Source of the DNA: JAKLKS01 sp964370855
Lineage (GTDB): Bacteria; Planctomycetota; JAJSAM01; JAKLKS01
Assembly (NCBI GenBank): GCA_964370855.1
Contig: CAYJMF010000062.1
Location: 1-28,816 of the forward strand
Length of the DNA: 28,816 nucleotides
Direction: 5' to 3'
This document shows positions 7,420 to 15,051 of the stretch, in pieces. Both the position numbers and the translations under genes were made by a program. The notes below the pieces were generated by a model that was given only the letters and a program-made list of their open reading frames with translations, had not been told where the DNA came from and searched no databases. Position 1 is the stretch's first letter. Every line of letters starts with the position of its first letter.

Positions 7420-7674
7420 TCAGACCCTGCGCACCCGCCCCCCCGCACCCACCGCCCGCGCGACCGCCGGTTCGTCGAAGCGCCCCTCGGTGACGAGGAC
7501 TCCGTCCACCTCCACCGCCGGGATCGTCTCCCGGAACCGGGCCTCCGCCGACGGGTCATCGAGGATGTTCACCTTCACCAGGTCGAACCGCGCCCGCGCC
7601 GCCAAACCGCGGATCTTCGCCTCGGCGAGGTCGCAGAGGCAGCAGCCCGGCTTCCCGTAGAGCACCACGCGCAT
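7420..7674 (-). CDS. glutaredoxin-like protein
   Basis: An 84-aa thioredoxin-fold protein: MRVVLYGKPGCCLCDLAEAKI carries the redox motif CCLC (C11-x-x-C14 after the first beta strand, with an extra adjacent Cys). It continues with VNILDDPSAEARFRETIPAVEVDGVLVTEGRFDE, matching the DUF836/glutaredoxin-like family, including the cis-Pro in IPAVEVDG. It probably acts as a small cytoplasmic thiol-disulfide protein. The ATG at 7674 is preceded at 7 bases by CAGACT, a variant of the TANNNT box seen elsewhere. It diverges from the DUF374 gene, 47 bases away. Confidence 0.85.
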   Translation of the reverse strand: MRVVLYGKPGCCLCDLAEAKIRGLAARARFDLVKVNILDDPSAEARFRETIPAVEVDGVLVTEGRFDEPAVARAVGAGGRVRRV

Positions 7675-7709
7675 GACCGCCAGTCTGCCTCCCCCGCCCC
7701 GCGCCCCCC

Positions 7710-7715
7710 TACAAT
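7710..7715 (+). promoter_or_regulatory. putative -10 box TACAAT, leaderless type
   Basis: TACAAT, one base from the TATAAT consensus, ends 6 bases before the ATG at 7722; the gap is six C residues, so no Shine-Dalgarno sequence exists. It would drive the downstream run of genes beginning with the DUF374 acyltransferase. Confidence 0.6.
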
Positions 7716-7721
7716 CCCCCC

Positions 7722-8387
7722 ATGGGCCGCCGGAAACTCTCCCACCGCCTGGGTCCCCTCCTCGCCCGCGCCCTCGGCCCGACCACCGTCCGTCTCCTCG
7801 CCGCGACCTGGCGCGTCCGGTACGAGCCGGAGGACATGAGGAAGAGGGTCTACGCCCCGGCCCCCGTCATCTTCGCCTTCTGGCACGGCCGCCTCCTGAT
7901 GCCGACCGGCGTCTTCCGCGACGTCGGCGCCCACGTCATGATCTCGCGCCATGCCGACGGCGAGACCATCGCGAGGGTCGCCGGGAGCCTCGGCAACCCC
8001 GCTGTCCGCGGCTCCACCACGAGGGGCGGCGCCACCGCCCTCCTCGAGATGGTCGAGATCCTCCGCAGGGGCGGCAAGGGCGTCTTCACCCCCGATGGCC
8101 CGAAGGGCCCCCGGGAGGTCGCCCAGCCCGGCGCCGTCTTCGCCGCGAGCCGGGCCGGCGTCCCCCTCGTCCCCATCGGCGCCGCCGCGAGGAGCGCGTG
8201 GAACCTCAAGTCCTGGGACCGTTTCTGCATCCCGCGGTTCTTCACCCGGGTCGCCGTCGTCTACGGCGAGCCCCTGAGCCCGCCGCCGGACATCGAGGGG
8301 CCCGCCCTGGACGCCTTCGTCGCGAGATTCCAGGAGGCCATGAACGTGGCCAACGCGCGGGCCGAGGCCCTGGCGGGGAACCCGTGA
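7722..8387 (+). CDS. DUF374 lysophospholipid acyltransferase-like protein
   Basis: A 221-aa protein of the DUF374 family, distant relatives of LPLAT/lipid A acyltransferases. Key segments are IFAFWHGRLLMP (~50-61, with the His of the active-site region), MISRHADGETIARV (~73-86), RGSTTRGG (~97-103) and the strongly conserved FTPDGPKGPR (~122-131). Family members are associated with transfer of acyl groups to lipid acceptors at the inner membrane, possibly during lipid A or phospholipid assembly, though experimental proof is sparse. No transmembrane helix is obvious. It starts the plus-strand run 7722-12520, and its stop overlaps the next start (GTGA). Confidence 0.88.
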   Translation: MGRRKLSHRLGPLLARALGPTTVRLLAATWRVRYEPEDMRKRVYAPAPVIFAFWHGRLLMPTGVFRDVGAHVMISRHADGETIARVAGSLGNPAVRGSTTRGGATALLEMVEILRRGGKGVFTPDGPKGPREVAQPGAVFAASRAGVPLVPIGAAARSAWNLKSWDRFCIPRFFTRVAVVYGEPLSPPPDIEGPALDAFVARFQEAMNVANARAEALAGNP

Positions 8388-9286
8388 CCGGCCGCATCCG
8401 CGTCGGCACCGCCGGGTGGAACTACGCCGACTGGGCCGGCCGCGTCTACCCGAAGCCGAAGCCGAGGGGCTTCGACGAGCTCACCTACCTCGGCCGCTTC
8501 GTGGACGTTCTGGAGATCAACTCCACCTTCTACCGCACCCCCACGGCGAAGACCTCCGGCGAGTGGGCGAGGAGGACTTCCCACCTGAAGGACCTCGTCT
8601 TCACCGCCAAGGTCCACCGCGACTTCACCCACGGGGAGGACGGCGCCGCCGGCCCCGCCGAGGCGCGGGAGTTCCTCGCGGCGCTGCGCCCCCTCGAGGA
8701 CGCCGGCCGCCTCGCCGCCCTCCTCCTCCAGTTCCCCTGGTCCTTCCGGGACGGGCCGAAGGAGAGGAGGCGGCTCGCGCGGCTCTGCGAGTTCTTCGCC
8801 GGGAGGCCGCTCGTCGTCGAGGTCCGCCACGCCTCCTTCGCCACCCCCGAGGCGGAGGCCTACCTCGCCGCCCTCGGCTGCGGCGTCGCCGACGTGGACA
8901 TGCCGCGGTCGGAGTGGAACCTCCCCCCCCTCGCCCGCACCTTCGGCAACGTCGGCTACCTCCGCCTCCACGGCCGCAACGCGAAGGCATGGTTCGACCG
9001 CGAGGCCGGCCGCGACCAGCGCTACGACTACCTCTACTCGCCGGCCGAGGTGGACGCCCTCGCCGAGCGCGTCCGGCGCATCGCCGCCGAGACGCCGGAG
9101 GTCTTCGTCATCACCAACAACCACTTCCGCGGCCAGGGACCGACCAACTCCTTCATGCTGAAGGCGCGCCTGCTGGGGCACCCCGTCCCCGTGCCCCCGG
9201 ACCTCCTCCGCGAGTGGCCGGTGCTCGCCGCCGACGCCGTCCCCGCCCCGCCCCCGCCCGGCGCCCAGGGGACGCTCTTCGGCTGA
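8384..9286 (+). CDS. DUF72 domain protein (YecE-like)
   Basis: A 300-aa TIM-barrel protein of the DUF72 family. It opens with RIRVGTAGWNYADWAGRVYPK and continues with LEINSTFYRTPT, FTAKVHRDFTH, LLLQFPWSF, LVVEVRHASF, GYLRLHGRN and ITNNHFRGQGPTNSFML, all hallmarks of the family. The biochemical role is not established. The start is a GTG at 8384 that overlaps the preceding stop as GTGA, implying translational coupling. The C-terminal ~20 residues are Pro/Ala-rich and lie outside the conserved fold. Confidence 0.9.
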   Translation: MTGRIRVGTAGWNYADWAGRVYPKPKPRGFDELTYLGRFVDVLEINSTFYRTPTAKTSGEWARRTSHLKDLVFTAKVHRDFTHGEDGAAGPAEAREFLAALRPLEDAGRLAALLLQFPWSFRDGPKERRRLARLCEFFAGRPLVVEVRHASFATPEAEAYLAALGCGVADVDMPRSEWNLPPLARTFGNVGYLRLHGRNAKAWFDREAGRDQRYDYLYSPAEVDALAERVRRIAAETPEVFVITNNHFRGQGPTNSFMLKARLLGHPVPVPPDLLREWPVLAADAVPAPPPPGAQGTLFG

Positions 9287-9310
9287 CCCGTCCCGCGCGT
9301 CGGGTACCGT

Positions 9311-10237
9311 ATGCCCTCCGTGGCCCTTCCCTCCACCATCACCGCGAAGCTCGACCGCGACCGCGCGGAGGGGATCCGCCGCGCCATGGAGGGGGGGGGA
9401 TGGACCTTCGACCCCCGCCCCCCGGAGCACGCCCTCTGGGCCGCCCGGCTCACCGGCGTGCGCGCCGTCATGTACGGCTCGGGGAAGCTCGTCCTCCAGG
9501 GGAAGGACGCCCCCCTCGCGGCGGAGGAGTACCTGGGGAGCGGCGGGGAGGACGACGGTCCCGCGGAGGCGACGTTCACCGGGGTCCGCCTCAAGGTGCC
9601 CACGGCGGGCAGCGACGAGACCGGCAAGGGTGACTTCCTCGGCCCCCTCGTCGTCGCCGCCGCCTTCGTGCGGCCGGGGCAGGAGGCCCTTCTCGCGGAG
9701 TACGGCGTCCGCGACTCCAAGCAGATGACGGACCGCCTGGCCACGGAGGCCGCGGATCTCCTCCGGCGGACCGTCCCCTTCGAGGTCGTCGTCATCCAGC
9801 CCCCCCGCTACAACGAGCTCCACGCGGAGATGGGGGGGAACCTGAACCGGCTGCTGGCCTGGGCCCACGGGAAGGCACTGGAGGGGCTGCTCGCGAAGCC
9901 GGCCTGCGCCGACGCCGGGGCCGTCGTCGTGGATCAGTTCTCGAAGGGCCCCCTCCTCCGGCGCGCGCTGGGGCCCCGGGCCGGGGCCCTCCCCCTCGAG
10001 GAGCGCCCCCGGGCCGAGAGCAACCCCGCCGTCGCCGCCGCCTCGGTGCTCGCGCGGGACGCCTTCCTCGCGGCGCTCCGCCGCCTCGGCGAGGAGGTCG
10101 GCGTCCCCCTCCACAAGGGGGCCGGCGCGCCGACCGACGCCTCGGCGCGGAAGGTGATGGCGAAGGGCGGGAGGGAGCTCCTCTCCCGCGTGGCCAAGAT
10201 GCACTTCAAGAACGCGGAGAAGGTGGGGGCCCGATGA
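9311..10237 (+). CDS. rnhC: ribonuclease HIII
   Basis: A 308-aa RNase HIII, which cleaves the RNA strand of RNA/DNA hybrids, removing primers and R-loops. An N-terminal TBP-like substrate-binding domain (~5-80, containing AVMYGSGKLVLQGK) precedes the type-2 RNase H domain. Catalytic residues are visible: D102 and E103 in GSDETGKGDFLGP, D135 in VRDSKQ and an Asp in VVVDQF (~208). ESNPAVAAASVLARDAFL is the conserved C-terminal part of the fold. The TBP-like domain and the GSDE motif distinguish it from RNase HII. The next gene starts inside its stop codon region (ATGA at 10234-10237). A GTG at 9320 is an alternative start, nine residues shorter in leader terms only, but ATG 9311 is preferred. 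Confidence 0.93.
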   Translation: MPSVALPSTITAKLDRDRAEGIRRAMEGGGWTFDPRPPEHALWAARLTGVRAVMYGSGKLVLQGKDAPLAAEEYLGSGGEDDGPAEATFTGVRLKVPTAGSDETGKGDFLGPLVVAAAFVRPGQEALLAEYGVRDSKQMTDRLATEAADLLRRTVPFEVVVIQPPRYNELHAEMGGNLNRLLAWAHGKALEGLLAKPACADAGAVVVDQFSKGPLLRRALGPRAGALPLEERPRAESNPAVAAASVLARDAFLAALRRLGEEVGVPLHKGAGAPTDASARKVMAKGGRELLSRVAKMHFKNAEKVGAR

Positions 10238-11643
10238 AGATCCGGTTCCTCGGCGGCGTGGGCACGGTGACGGGCTCCATGCACCTCGTCGAGACGGAGG
10301 GGGGGCGGATCCTCCTCGAGTGCGGGATGTTCCAGGGCCGGCGCACCGACGCCAACCAGCGCAACCGCTTCCTCCCGGGCCCCTCGCGGACCGCCGACGC
10401 CGTCATCCTCTCCCACGCCCACATCGACCACAGCGGGTCGCTCCCGACCCTGGTGAAGGGGGGGTGGAAGGGGAAGATCCACCTCACGGAGGCGACGGGG
10501 GACCTCGCCGACGTCATGCTCCGGGACTCCGCCTCCATCCAGGAGAAGGACGCCGAGTACCTCGGGAAGCACGGCCACGGCGGCGCCGCGGTGGAGCCCC
10601 TCTACCGGGTGGAGGACGCGGAGCACGCGGTGCGGGCCTTCGTCCCCCACCGCTACGGCGAGGAGTTCTTCCCCATCCCCGGGACCACGGCCCGGTTCGC
10701 CGACGCGGGCCACATCCTCGGCTCCGCGGTGATCCACCTGACGGTGAAGGAGCGGGCGGGGACGACGCGGCTCCTCTTCACCGGGGATCTCGGGCGGCAG
10801 GGGATGCCCCTCATCCGCGACCCCGAGCCGGGGGGGCCCGCCGACGTCGTCCTCTGCGAGTCCACCTACGGGGACCGGGACCACGAGCCCCCGGAGCAGA
10901 CGGAGCGGCTCCTCAAGGAGATCGTCGCGCGCACGGCCGGGCGCGGGGGCAAGGTCATCGTGCCCTGCTTCGCCATCGGGCGCGCCCAGTCCGTCATCTA
11001 CCACCTCCACCGGCTCCGCTCCCGCGGGGAGCTCGCGGGGCTCCCGGTCTACGTGGATTCCCCGCTGGCCGTGGAGGCGACGCGGATCTTCTCCGCCCAC
11101 AGCGAGCTCTTCGACGCGGAGGCGCGGGAGTTCATCGCCGGGCACGGGGGGAAGCTCTTCTCCTCCGACCGCACCGCCTACCTCTCCGACGCCGCCGACT
11201 CGCGGCGGCTCAACACGCTGGAGGGGCCTGCGGTGATCCTCTCGGCCTCGGGGATGTGCGAGGCGGGGCGCATCCTCCACCACCTGAAGCACGGCCTCGG
11301 CGACCCGCGGAACACGGTGCTCTTCGTCGGGTACCAGGCGGAGCACACGCTCGGGCGGCGCATCCTCGAGCACCACGACCCGGTGCGGGTCTTCGGGGAG
11401 ATGCACCCGGTGCGGGCCGAGGTGGCGAAGCTGAACGGGCTCTCGGCCCACGCCGACCGGGGGGGGATCCTCCGGTACCTGCGCACCTGCGGGAACCCCC
11501 GCCGAATCTTCCTCGTGCACGGGGACCGGCCGCGCTGCGAGGCGCTGGTGAAGTACCTCGCCTCGGGGGGGCTCCACGGGGCCGAGGTGCCGGTGCCGAA
11601 GCAGAGGGTCGACCTCGAGAGCCTCGACCGGGGCCGGGGGTAG
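10234..11643 (+). CDS. metallo-beta-lactamase/beta-CASP RNA nuclease
   Basis: A 469-aa protein of the CPSF73/Ysh1-like beta-CASP family, which cleaves RNA endo- and/or exonucleolytically. The metallo-beta-lactamase motif SHAHIDHSG (~60-68) binds the two zinc ions, DAGHILGSAVIHL and FTGDLGRQ supply the next ligands, and beta-CASP motifs follow: CESTYGDRDH, VDSPLAVEATRIFSAH, LSASGMCEAGRI, NGLSAHADR and FLVHGDRPR. No N-terminal KH domain is present. It overlaps RNase HIII by four bases (ATGA), so the two RNA-processing enzymes are probably translated together. Its stop codon TAG forms the first bases of the TAGGAT box of dapF. Confidence 0.93.
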   Translation: MKIRFLGGVGTVTGSMHLVETEGGRILLECGMFQGRRTDANQRNRFLPGPSRTADAVILSHAHIDHSGSLPTLVKGGWKGKIHLTEATGDLADVMLRDSASIQEKDAEYLGKHGHGGAAVEPLYRVEDAEHAVRAFVPHRYGEEFFPIPGTTARFADAGHILGSAVIHLTVKERAGTTRLLFTGDLGRQGMPLIRDPEPGGPADVVLCESTYGDRDHEPPEQTERLLKEIVARTAGRGGKVIVPCFAIGRAQSVIYHLHRLRSRGELAGLPVYVDSPLAVEATRIFSAHSELFDAEAREFIAGHGGKLFSSDRTAYLSDAADSRRLNTLEGPAVILSASGMCEAGRILHHLKHGLGDPRNTVLFVGYQAEHTLGRRILEHHDPVRVFGEMHPVRAEVAKLNGLSAHADRGGILRYLRTCGNPRRIFLVHGDRPRCEALVKYLASGGLHGAEVPVPKQRVDLESLDRGRG

Positions 11644-11646
11644 GAT
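11641..11646 (+). promoter_or_regulatory. putative -10 box TAGGAT of dapF
   Basis: TAGGAT ends 7 bases before the dapF ATG and its first three bases are the stop codon of the upstream gene. This suggests dapF has its own leaderless promoter besides any read-through from the operon. Confidence 0.5.
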
Positions 11647-11653
11647 CCTCCCC

Positions 11654-12520
11654 ATGAAGTTCACCAAGCTCCAGGGCTGCGGCAACGACTACCTCTTCGT
11701 GGATCTCACGGGGGGGCGGGATCTCCCCGGCGGCCTCGCCGAGGCGCCGGACGTGGCCCGGCGCATCTCCGACCGCCGCTTCGGCGTCGGCTCCGACGGG
11801 CTCATCCTCATCACCGACCCGCCGGCGGGGGTGGAGGCCGACGTCGGCATGGTGATGTTCAACGCCGACGGGTCGCGGGCGCAGATGTGCGGCAACGGCT
11901 TCCGCGGTCTCTGCAAGTTCGTGTTCGAGCGGGGCATCGCGCGGAAGCCGGAGATCCGCGTGAGCACCGACGCGGGCGTGCTGACGGGGAAGGTCCGGGT
12001 CGAGGGGGCGAAGGTGGTCGCCGTCACCGTGGATCTCGGTCCTCCGAAACTCAACCGCTCCGAACTCCCCATGGAGGGGCCGTCGGGCCCCGCCATCGAG
12101 GCCCGCATCAAGGCCGCCGGCGTCGAGCTCGTCGGCACCGCGGTGTCCATGGGCAACCCCCACTTCGTCGTCTTCGTGGACGGGGACGTGGACGAGTTCC
12201 CCGTGGCGGTCATCGGGCCGGCCGTGGAGAGCCACCACCTGTTTCCCCAGCGGGTGAACGCATCCTTCGTGCAGGTGCTCTCGCCCCGCGAGGTCCGCCA
12301 GCGGACGTGGGAGCGGGGGAGCGGGGAGACGCTCGCCTGCGGGACGGGGGCGGCGGCGGTGGCGGTGGCGGGGATCGTGACGGGGCGGCTTCAGTCCCCG
12401 GTGACGGTGCATCTCCGCGGTGGCGACCTTCTCCTCGAGTGGGGGGGGAAGGGGACGAGCGTGTTCAAGACCGGTCCTTCGGTGGAGGTGTTCAGCGGGG
12501 AGTGGGATCCGGAGGGGTAA
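11654..12520 (+). CDS. dapF: diaminopimelate epimerase
   Basis: A 288-aa DapF, which converts LL- to meso-diaminopimelate by a two-cysteine, cofactor-free mechanism, for lysine and peptidoglycan synthesis. The N-terminus FTKLQGCGNDYLFVD, the first catalytic Cys in MFNADGSRAQMCGNGFRG (C79) and the second in ERGSGETLACGTGA (C229) are all intact, as is GNPHFVVFVD. Length is close to the family norm. Together with lysC at 1424 it marks the diaminopimelate pathway; the intermediate genes are not in the window. It is the last gene of the plus-strand run before a lower-GC accessory module. Confidence 0.96.
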   Translation: MKFTKLQGCGNDYLFVDLTGGRDLPGGLAEAPDVARRISDRRFGVGSDGLILITDPPAGVEADVGMVMFNADGSRAQMCGNGFRGLCKFVFERGIARKPEIRVSTDAGVLTGKVRVEGAKVVAVTVDLGPPKLNRSELPMEGPSGPAIEARIKAAGVELVGTAVSMGNPHFVVFVDGDVDEFPVAVIGPAVESHHLFPQRVNASFVQVLSPREVRQRTWERGSGETLACGTGAAAVAVAGIVTGRLQSPVTVHLRGGDLLLEWGGKGTSVFKTGPSVEVFSGEWDPEG

Positions 12521-12554
12521 GGAAGTTGCGCAGACTCCCCGTCCCTATCCACGG

Positions 12555-12560
12555 TAGTCT
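12555..12560 (+). promoter_or_regulatory. putative -10 box TAGTCT of the HipA-like module
   Basis: TAGTCT fits TANNNT and lies 44 bases before the TTG start at 12605, giving a leader of roughly 37 bases that ends with GGGGGAG, a good ribosome binding site. No -35 is obvious. Confidence 0.3.
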
Positions 12561-12604
12561 CCTGACCTGCCCATCGCCTCAACTGGACACCGCGGGGGAG
12601 AGCC

Positions 12605-13629
12605 TTGAAGCCCAAGGGCCGACGCCAGTCATGGAACACCCGGAAAGGCGAGGAGATCAACTTCCGGGTGGTCCAGAGACTGGACCCGCGGACGTACAGT
12701 CTCCAGTCCGCGGCAACGGGGATCTCCATCGTCGGCTCCGCTCCGAAGGACCTGCTGTTCATGGGAAAGGGGGACTCCTGGAACACCGCGTACATCGCGA
12801 AGGCTCCCCACTACGGCTCCGCCCGCGAGTGCGTCACCGAGCAGATCATCTCCGCGATCGGAACGACCCTTCCCCTGCGATTGGCGGAGTCCAAGGTGGT
12901 GCTCCTCGGCCGCACCGTCTCGGGCGCAAGAGACATCCGGTTCCTCTCGCGGTACTTCCTGGTTCGAATGGAAGAACAGCTTGTCCATGGAGCCGAGCTT
13001 GTCGCCGCATTCCTGCAGACCGACCCCGCGGAGGTCGAGCGGACCTTCGGGAAGGGGGGAAGGCGGAGCAGAGCCTGTACAGCGTCGAGTCCCTTCTGGA
13101 CGTCCTGCAGGACGCCTGCAAGCAAGGGGAGTACCTGGCCGTGCGGGATGGGTTCGGAAGGATGCTGGCCTTCGACGCTCTTGTCGGGGCCAACGACCGG
13201 CATGCCATGAACTGGGGGGTGATACGCAATGCTCTCCGGTCGGCTCCCATCCGGTTTTCACCCCTGTTCGATACGGCCCGAGGCCTGTTCTGGGACTACG
13301 AGGACTCCCGGTTTCGAGCCCTTGACGACGAGGGCCGGAGGGAGGAGCACATCCAGCGCTACGCGGGAAGATCGCGCCCTCTCATCGGGTGCGACTTCGC
13401 CACCAAGGCCGGGGCCCTGAACCACTTCGAACTCATCGAGAGCACGATGAAGGGGCATCCCGACGAATTCCGAAGCAGCATCCCGGGGGTCATCCGCAGC
13501 TTCGATCCGGCTGCCAACTCCCGGATGCTATACAGGGACTTCGGGCGGATGGTGTCGAACGTCCGCCTCGAGTACATCGATCAGTTGCTGCGCTTCCGGC
13601 ACAGGAAGCTCCTGGAGATACTAGAATAG
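12605..13629 (+). pseudogene. HipA-like Ser/Thr kinase, interrupted by a one-base frameshift
   Basis: A HipA/CtkA-like protein kinase read in two frames. The first part (from TTG 12605, with GGGGGAG 4 bases upstream) has FMGKGDSWNTAYIAKAP with the ATP-binding Lys, and ECVTEQIISAIG with a partner Glu. After the G6 run at 13054-13059 the frame moves by -1; inserting one G joins VERTFGKGGKAEQSLYSVES smoothly. The second part contains the catalytic loop LVGANDRHAMNWGV and the metal-binding FSPLFDTARGLFW, both complete. All kinase motifs survive, so the break is either a sequencing error in the homopolymer or a very recent mutation. No HipB-type HTH gene is adjacent. Such kinases phosphorylate translation factors and act in toxin-antitoxin or defence modules. 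Codon use is less GC-extreme than dapF. Confidence 0.75.
13622..13627 (+). promoter_or_regulatory. putative -10 box TAGAAT before the HipS-like gene
   Basis: TAGAAT ends 6 bases before the ATG at 13634 and overlaps the end of the kinase gene. It would allow the small partner to be made on its own leaderless transcript, independent of the kinase. Confidence 0.4.
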
Positions 13630-13633
13630 AGCC

Positions 13634-14086
13634 ATGGCGAACAGGCGGGGCTGGCTGAAGGACGCATGGAGCGAACTGGCGGAGGCCTGCGGGTTCCGCA
13701 AGGGAGGCGGACCGCAGGGTGGGCGCTCGGACCTGCGCCTGATCGTCGGCCTTCAGGTTCCCGGCGAGGGGTTTCAGATCGTCGGGACCCTGACGCAGGA
13801 GGACCTGGAGTTCGTCTTCCGTTACGACCCGTCCTTCGTCAAGGCCGGGACGCTGCCTCCGATCCCCGAGTTCCCCAGGTTGGATCAGGAGTACCGATCC
13901 GAGCAGTTGTGGGCGTTCTTCGAGGCCAGGCTTCCTCCCGTCGAGCGACAGGACATCAAGGCGATGTTGGAAGACGCCAAGGGCCGGATCTCGCCGAAGG
14001 ACGTCCTTCGCGTGCTCGGGCACGTGTCCAAGCGGACCGTGGCCAGCCCCTACGAACTCGAGTTGGCCGGTCCCCCTCTCTCCTAG
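13634..14086 (+). CDS. HipS / HipA-N-terminal-like partner protein
   Basis: A 150-aa protein that starts 4 bases after the HipA-like kinase stop. It contains a beta-rich first half (LIVGLQVPGEGFQIVGTLTQEDLEFVFRYDPSFV), resembling the N-subdomain-1 fold of HipA, then SEQLWAFFEARLPPVERQDIKAMLED and VLRVLGHVSKRTVASPYELEL, which match the pattern FFxxRxPxxxRxD ... LLxxxGxRTxxNPxEL in stand-alone HipA-N-terminal/HipS proteins. In HipBST-type systems this small protein neutralises the kinase. Assignment is by remembered motif pattern and gene context. Here it follows the kinase gene rather than preceding it. Confidence 0.6.
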   Translation: MANRRGWLKDAWSELAEACGFRKGGGPQGGRSDLRLIVGLQVPGEGFQIVGTLTQEDLEFVFRYDPSFVKAGTLPPIPEFPRLDQEYRSEQLWAFFEARLPPVERQDIKAMLEDAKGRISPKDVLRVLGHVSKRTVASPYELELAGPPLS

Positions 14087-14229
14087 CGGGATCGTCGCGA
14101 CCCTCGAGGCCGCCCCCCCTGTGACCCCTCCCCCCATTCCCCATCCGAACACCGCCCCCCGGGTGCAGGATCAACAAGTCGCGGCTCCGCCCGTACCGGC
14201 GCGGGCCCGAAGCCGCGCGGGAGGCTGCC
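14087..14229. other. intergenic region upstream of cytochrome c gene
   Basis: The 143 bases hold a C-rich stretch, then a GC-rich inverted repeat (GCGGCT at 14180-14185 against AGCCGC at 14211-14216), which could form a leader hairpin or terminate the preceding module. GGGAGG precedes the ATG at 14230 and is a good ribosome binding site. No TANNNT box is placed close to the start. Confidence 0.25.
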
Positions 14230-14673
14230 ATGCTCCATCGCGCGCTCCCCGGCGTCCTCTTCCTCGGCGTCGCCCTCGCGGCCTGCGCGGCTCCGCCGCC
14301 CTCCCCGCCCCCGTCCTCCCCCGCCCTCGAGGGGCTCGTCCTCCCGAAGGGGGATCCCGAGGCCGGGCGCCAGGCCTTCCTCGAGCTCCAGTGCAACGTC
14401 TGCCACGCCGTCGTCGGGGACGGGTTCCCTGAACCCTCCATCTACCCCCCGCTCCCCTTCGTGCTCGGGAAGGGGTGGGAGGGCCGCCCCGACCGGGCGT
14501 GGCTCGCGACCTCCCTCATCAACCCCTCCCACGAGGAGCTCCCCGGCCACGTCGTCACCTTCCACGGGGAGGGGAGGGTCTACCGCATGAAGAACTACGG
14601 GGACTCCATGACCGTGGGCCAGATGATCGACCTCGTGGAGTTCCTGGCCAGCCTGCGGGAGGAGGGGCGGTAG
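14230..14673 (+). CDS. c-type cytochrome lipoprotein
   Basis: A 147-aa exported protein. A signal sequence (ALPGVLFLGVALAAC) ends in a lipobox with Cys19, so it is probably anchored to a membrane by lipid. A Pro-rich spacer (~21-32) leads to one class-I cytochrome c domain: GDPEAGRQAFLELQCNVCHAV has the haem-attachment CxxCH at 55-59, and YGDSMTVGQMIDLVEFLASL is the usual C-terminal helix with Met as likely axial ligand. It would carry electrons in the periplasm; the partner is not in the window. GGGAGG lies 7 bases before the ATG. It faces the small basic-protein gene, 3 bases away. Confidence 0.88.
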   Translation: MLHRALPGVLFLGVALAACAAPPPSPPPSSPALEGLVLPKGDPEAGRQAFLELQCNVCHAVVGDGFPEPSIYPPLPFVLGKGWEGRPDRAWLATSLINPSHEELPGHVVTFHGEGRVYRMKNYGDSMTVGQMIDLVEFLASLREEGR

Positions 14674-14676
14674 CGG

Positions 14677-14964
14677 CTACTCCGGGGCGGGCCCGGTCTT
14701 CTCGATGGCCCGCTCGAGGATCTCGCGGAACTCCTCCTGGGGCACCTCGGCGAGGTCGCGCCCGCGCCGCTTCACCTCGTCGCTCACCTCCGCCACCGTC
14801 TCGCGGAGGTGCTCGTGGGCCTCCTTCGAGCCCCCCACGGCGACGAAGTCCCCGCCCCGGGAGACGCGCACGTGGCCGTCCCCCTTGTCCACGCGGATGC
14901 CGACGAGGAGCCCCTTCTTCCCGGACTTCCGGCGGCGGATCTTCGGGCCGTCCTTCTTCTTCAT
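14677..14964 (-). CDS. small basic protein of unknown function
   Basis: A 95-aa protein I do not recognise. The first ~20 residues are highly basic (KKKDGPKIRRRKSGKKG), followed by a short beta region (LLVGIRVDKGDGHVRVSRGGDFVAVGGS) and a charged helical C-terminus (EEFREILERAIEKT). The basic start suggests nucleic-acid or membrane-surface binding, which is only inference. An ATG at 14976 would add four residues, but TATGAT (14977-14972) overlaps it and lies 7 bases before the ATG at 14964, so 14964 with a leaderless transcript is the better start; neither has a Shine-Dalgarno sequence. Confidence 0.65.
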   Translation of the reverse strand: MKKKDGPKIRRRKSGKKGLLVGIRVDKGDGHVRVSRGGDFVAVGGSKEAHEHLRETVAEVSDEVKRRGRDLAEVPQEEFREILERAIEKTGPAPE

Positions 14965-14971
14965 GGAGGCG

Positions 14972-14977
14972 ATCATA
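14972..14977 (-). promoter_or_regulatory. putative -10 box TATGAT, leaderless type
   Basis: On the minus strand TATGAT, close to the TATAAT consensus, ends 7 bases before the ATG at 14964. It decides the start of this small gene, since it overlaps the alternative upstream ATG. Confidence 0.5.
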
Positions 14978-15051
14978 AGGGGAGAAGCGGGGGATGGGAA
15001 AAGACGAGAATCCCGTGCCGATCGCGGGGGATGCCGCCGTACGGAAGCCCC

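Noticed and set aside
9305..9310. TACCGT as a leaderless -10 box for rnhC
   Set aside because: It directly abuts the ATG with no gap, unlike the 6-9 base spacing elsewhere; it would only fit a GTG start at 9320, which is not otherwise supported.
11887..12604. N-terminal part of the long frame that ends with the HipA-like C-terminus
   Set aside because: It is out of frame with dapF and gives Arg/Gly-rich sequence; only the part after ~13060 is real kinase sequence.
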